64,000 nt of DNA, from positions 186,001-250,000 of the forward strand of contig NZ_JABKKE010000002.1 of the NCBI RefSeq assembly GCF_013166575.1. The letters run 5' to 3'. The first letter of the stretch is position 1, and every line of letters begins with the position of its first letter. A program made the position numbers and the translations under genes. The stretch comes from Xylanibacter rodentium (GTDB lineage Bacteria > Bacteroidota > Bacteroidia > Bacteroidales > Bacteroidaceae). This document shows positions 62,912 through 64,000 of the stretch, one piece after another. The notes under the pieces were generated by a model, which had not been told where the DNA came from, did not search any database, and worked only from the letters and a program-made list of their open reading frames with translations.

Positions 62912-64000
62912 ATGAAGAAACTTTTTTTATCCGTTTTTATTTTAGTTCTGTCCATAGCTGCCAATGCGCAGATGGTGGACCCTGTACACTTCACCTCACA
63001 GCTCAACATGCTCAGCGGTGACGAAGCCGAGATTGTATTCTCGGCAAAGATAGACAAAGGTTGGCATCTTTATTCGACAGACCTCGGCAACGACGGGCCT
63101 ATATCGGCCACATTCAACATCAACAGGATGGACGGTGCCAAAACAGTTGGCAAACTGACCCCAAAAGGCAAGGAAATATCCCAATTCGACAAGATGTTCG
63201 GGATGAAACTGAGATTCTTCGAGGGCAACGCCAAATTCGTGCAGAGAATAAAGTTCACAAAAGATACGTACGACATCGACTGCTATCTGGAGTACGGAGC
63301 ATGCAACGACGAGATGTGCATGCCGCCGTCGCAAGTATCACTGATAAAGAAAGGCAAGACACCGGCAGTGCAGCCCGCAGCAAAAGAGGCCGGCAGAGCC
63401 GGTGAAATGACCGAAACGGCTAAAGATGACAAGATAGCAAAGGATGAAGCCGTGATTGGCGATGCCGACGGAGAGACACAGATTGTCGTGGCTCAAACGG
63501 ACTCGGCTGCGGCAAAGACCGATACCATCAAAACGGCCGGTAACGGCAGCAGCGAGGGCAGCTCACTGTGGGAACCTGTCATTACAGAACTGAAGGCATA
63601 CGACGACAACGCAATGGACAATTCACTGTTCTACATATTCCTGGCCGGACTGGCCGGAGGATTCCTCGCCCTGCTGACACCTTGCGTATGGCCCATTATC
63701 CCGATGACAGTGAGCTTCTTCCTCAAGCGCAACAAAGAACGCTCGAAAGCCGTACGTGAGGCTGTCACCTACGGTGTATCAATCGTGGTGATATATGTTT
63801 TGCTCGGACTTGTTGTGACAATACTCTTCGGAGCAAGTGCTCTGAACGCCTTGTCGACCAATGCTGTGTTCAACATTTTCTTCTGTTTGCTGCTGCTGGT
63901 GTTCGCAGCATCGTTCTTCGGAGCATTTGAGATAACACTGCCATCGTCGTGGAGCAACAAGATTGACCAGAAGTCGGAGAACACGAGCGGCATGCTCAGC
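62912..64000 (+). CDS. dsbD: Thiol:disulfide interchange protein DsbD, N-terminal 363 residues (partial)
   Basis: The frame is open from ATG 62912 to the window edge. A signal peptide (MKKLFLSVFILVLSIAANAQ) precedes an N-terminal immunoglobulin-like domain with the redox pair Cys131 and Cys136 (YGACNDEMC). An unusually long Ala/Lys/Asp-rich linker (about 145-220) follows. The transmembrane domain begins near 238, with Cys258 in TPCVWPIIPMTVSFF. DsbD passes electrons from cytoplasmic thioredoxin to periplasmic acceptors. The C-terminal thioredoxin domain, if present, is outside the window. Confidence 0.93.
   Translation, partial: MKKLFLSVFILVLSIAANAQMVDPVHFTSQLNMLSGDEAEIVFSAKIDKGWHLYSTDLGNDGPISATFNINRMDGAKTVGKLTPKGKEISQFDKMFGMKLRFFEGNAKFVQRIKFTKDTYDIDCYLEYGACNDEMCMPPSQVSLIKKGKTPAVQPAAKEAGRAGEMTETAKDDKIAKDEAVIGDADGETQIVVAQTDSAAAKTDTIKTAGNGSSEGSSLWEPVITELKAYDDNAMDNSLFYIFLAGLAGGFLALLTPCVWPIIPMTVSFFLKRNKERSKAVREAVTYGVSIVVIYVLLGLVVTILFGASALNALSTNAVFNIFFCLLLLVFAASFFGAFEITLPSSWSNKIDQKSENTSGMLS

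Overview
The window looks like chromosomal core DNA of a Bacteroidales bacterium, most probably a member of the Prevotellaceae (genus level is inference). The reasons are: promoters of the Bacteroidota type (TTTG, 19-20 nt, TAnnTTTG) in front of many genes and RNAs; secreted proteins with C-terminal sorting domains of the type IX secretion system; families largely restricted to the phylum (TamL lipoprotein, DUF4924, DUF4450, DUF4199, DUF6048, DUF6452, an APH-RapZ fusion); and housekeeping gene orders that I recognise from Bacteroides/Prevotella genomes. I see no prophage, transposase, CRISPR array or rRNA operon.

Layout. 1-1.5 kb: the N-terminal part of a GHMP sugar kinase and an ECF sigma factor. 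1.5-8.8 kb: a minus-strand housekeeping run (LysE-type exporter, DUF4924, release factor 3, TsaC/Sua5, ClC channel, fmt, rpe). 8.9-12 kb: a ROK sugar kinase and a kinase-RapZ fusion. 12.1-22.6 kb: three large secreted proteins (adhesin-like T9SS cargo, M6 metalloprotease with T9SS tail, DUF4450 glycosidase-like protein). 22.7-26.6 kb: a candidate small RNA, groES-groEL and a GH28 pectinase. 27-32 kb: sppA-lpxK-punA-thiL. 32-42.4 kb: a repeat-rich intergenic stretch, then TetR, fabG, an RluA-type synthase and the tamB-tamL envelope-biogenesis pair. 42.5-46 kb: mutS2, tRNA-Ser(UGA), and on the other strand SRP RNA followed by tRNA-Thr(UGU). 46-51 kb: DUF4199, a GT2 transferase, DUF6452, DUF6048, ApbE, Crp/Fnr. 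51-59 kb: M3 peptidase, dCMP deaminase, S41 protease, 5-FTHF cyclo-ligase, then DUF721/recF opposed to a TPR protein and ribH. 59-64 kb: acetyl-xylan esterase, exodeoxyribonuclease III, a charged lipoprotein, and the start of dsbD.

How the genes work together. Much of the window serves envelope and translation maintenance. LpxK builds lipid A, TamB/TamL move material to the outer membrane, SppA and the S41 protease clear envelope peptides, DsbD feeds reductant to the periplasm, and ApbE flavinylates envelope proteins. Fmt, PrfC, TsaC, an RluA enzyme, two tRNAs and SRP RNA support translation and export. The secreted DUF4450 and GH28 proteins, the esterase, the ROK kinase and the GHMP kinase fit a polysaccharide-eating lifestyle, although no SusC/SusD pair is present here.

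The most unusual content is not protein coding. Four intergenic sites (A 10196-10343, B 42508-42743, C 62271-62558, D 26666-26816) carry a composite repeated element. It consists of a near-palindromic box (ACTTTAACGTATGTTAA type), in three copies a hairpin whose stem sequence differs between copies but stays perfectly paired, and in three copies a tandem array with a 22-nt period built on a conserved core. Other structured non-coding DNA includes a ~355-bp imperfect palindrome with a partial second copy, perfect 29-bp and 40-bp inverted repeats, a pair of MITE-like sequences, and a 52-bp tandem duplication that has rewritten the C-terminus of RecF.
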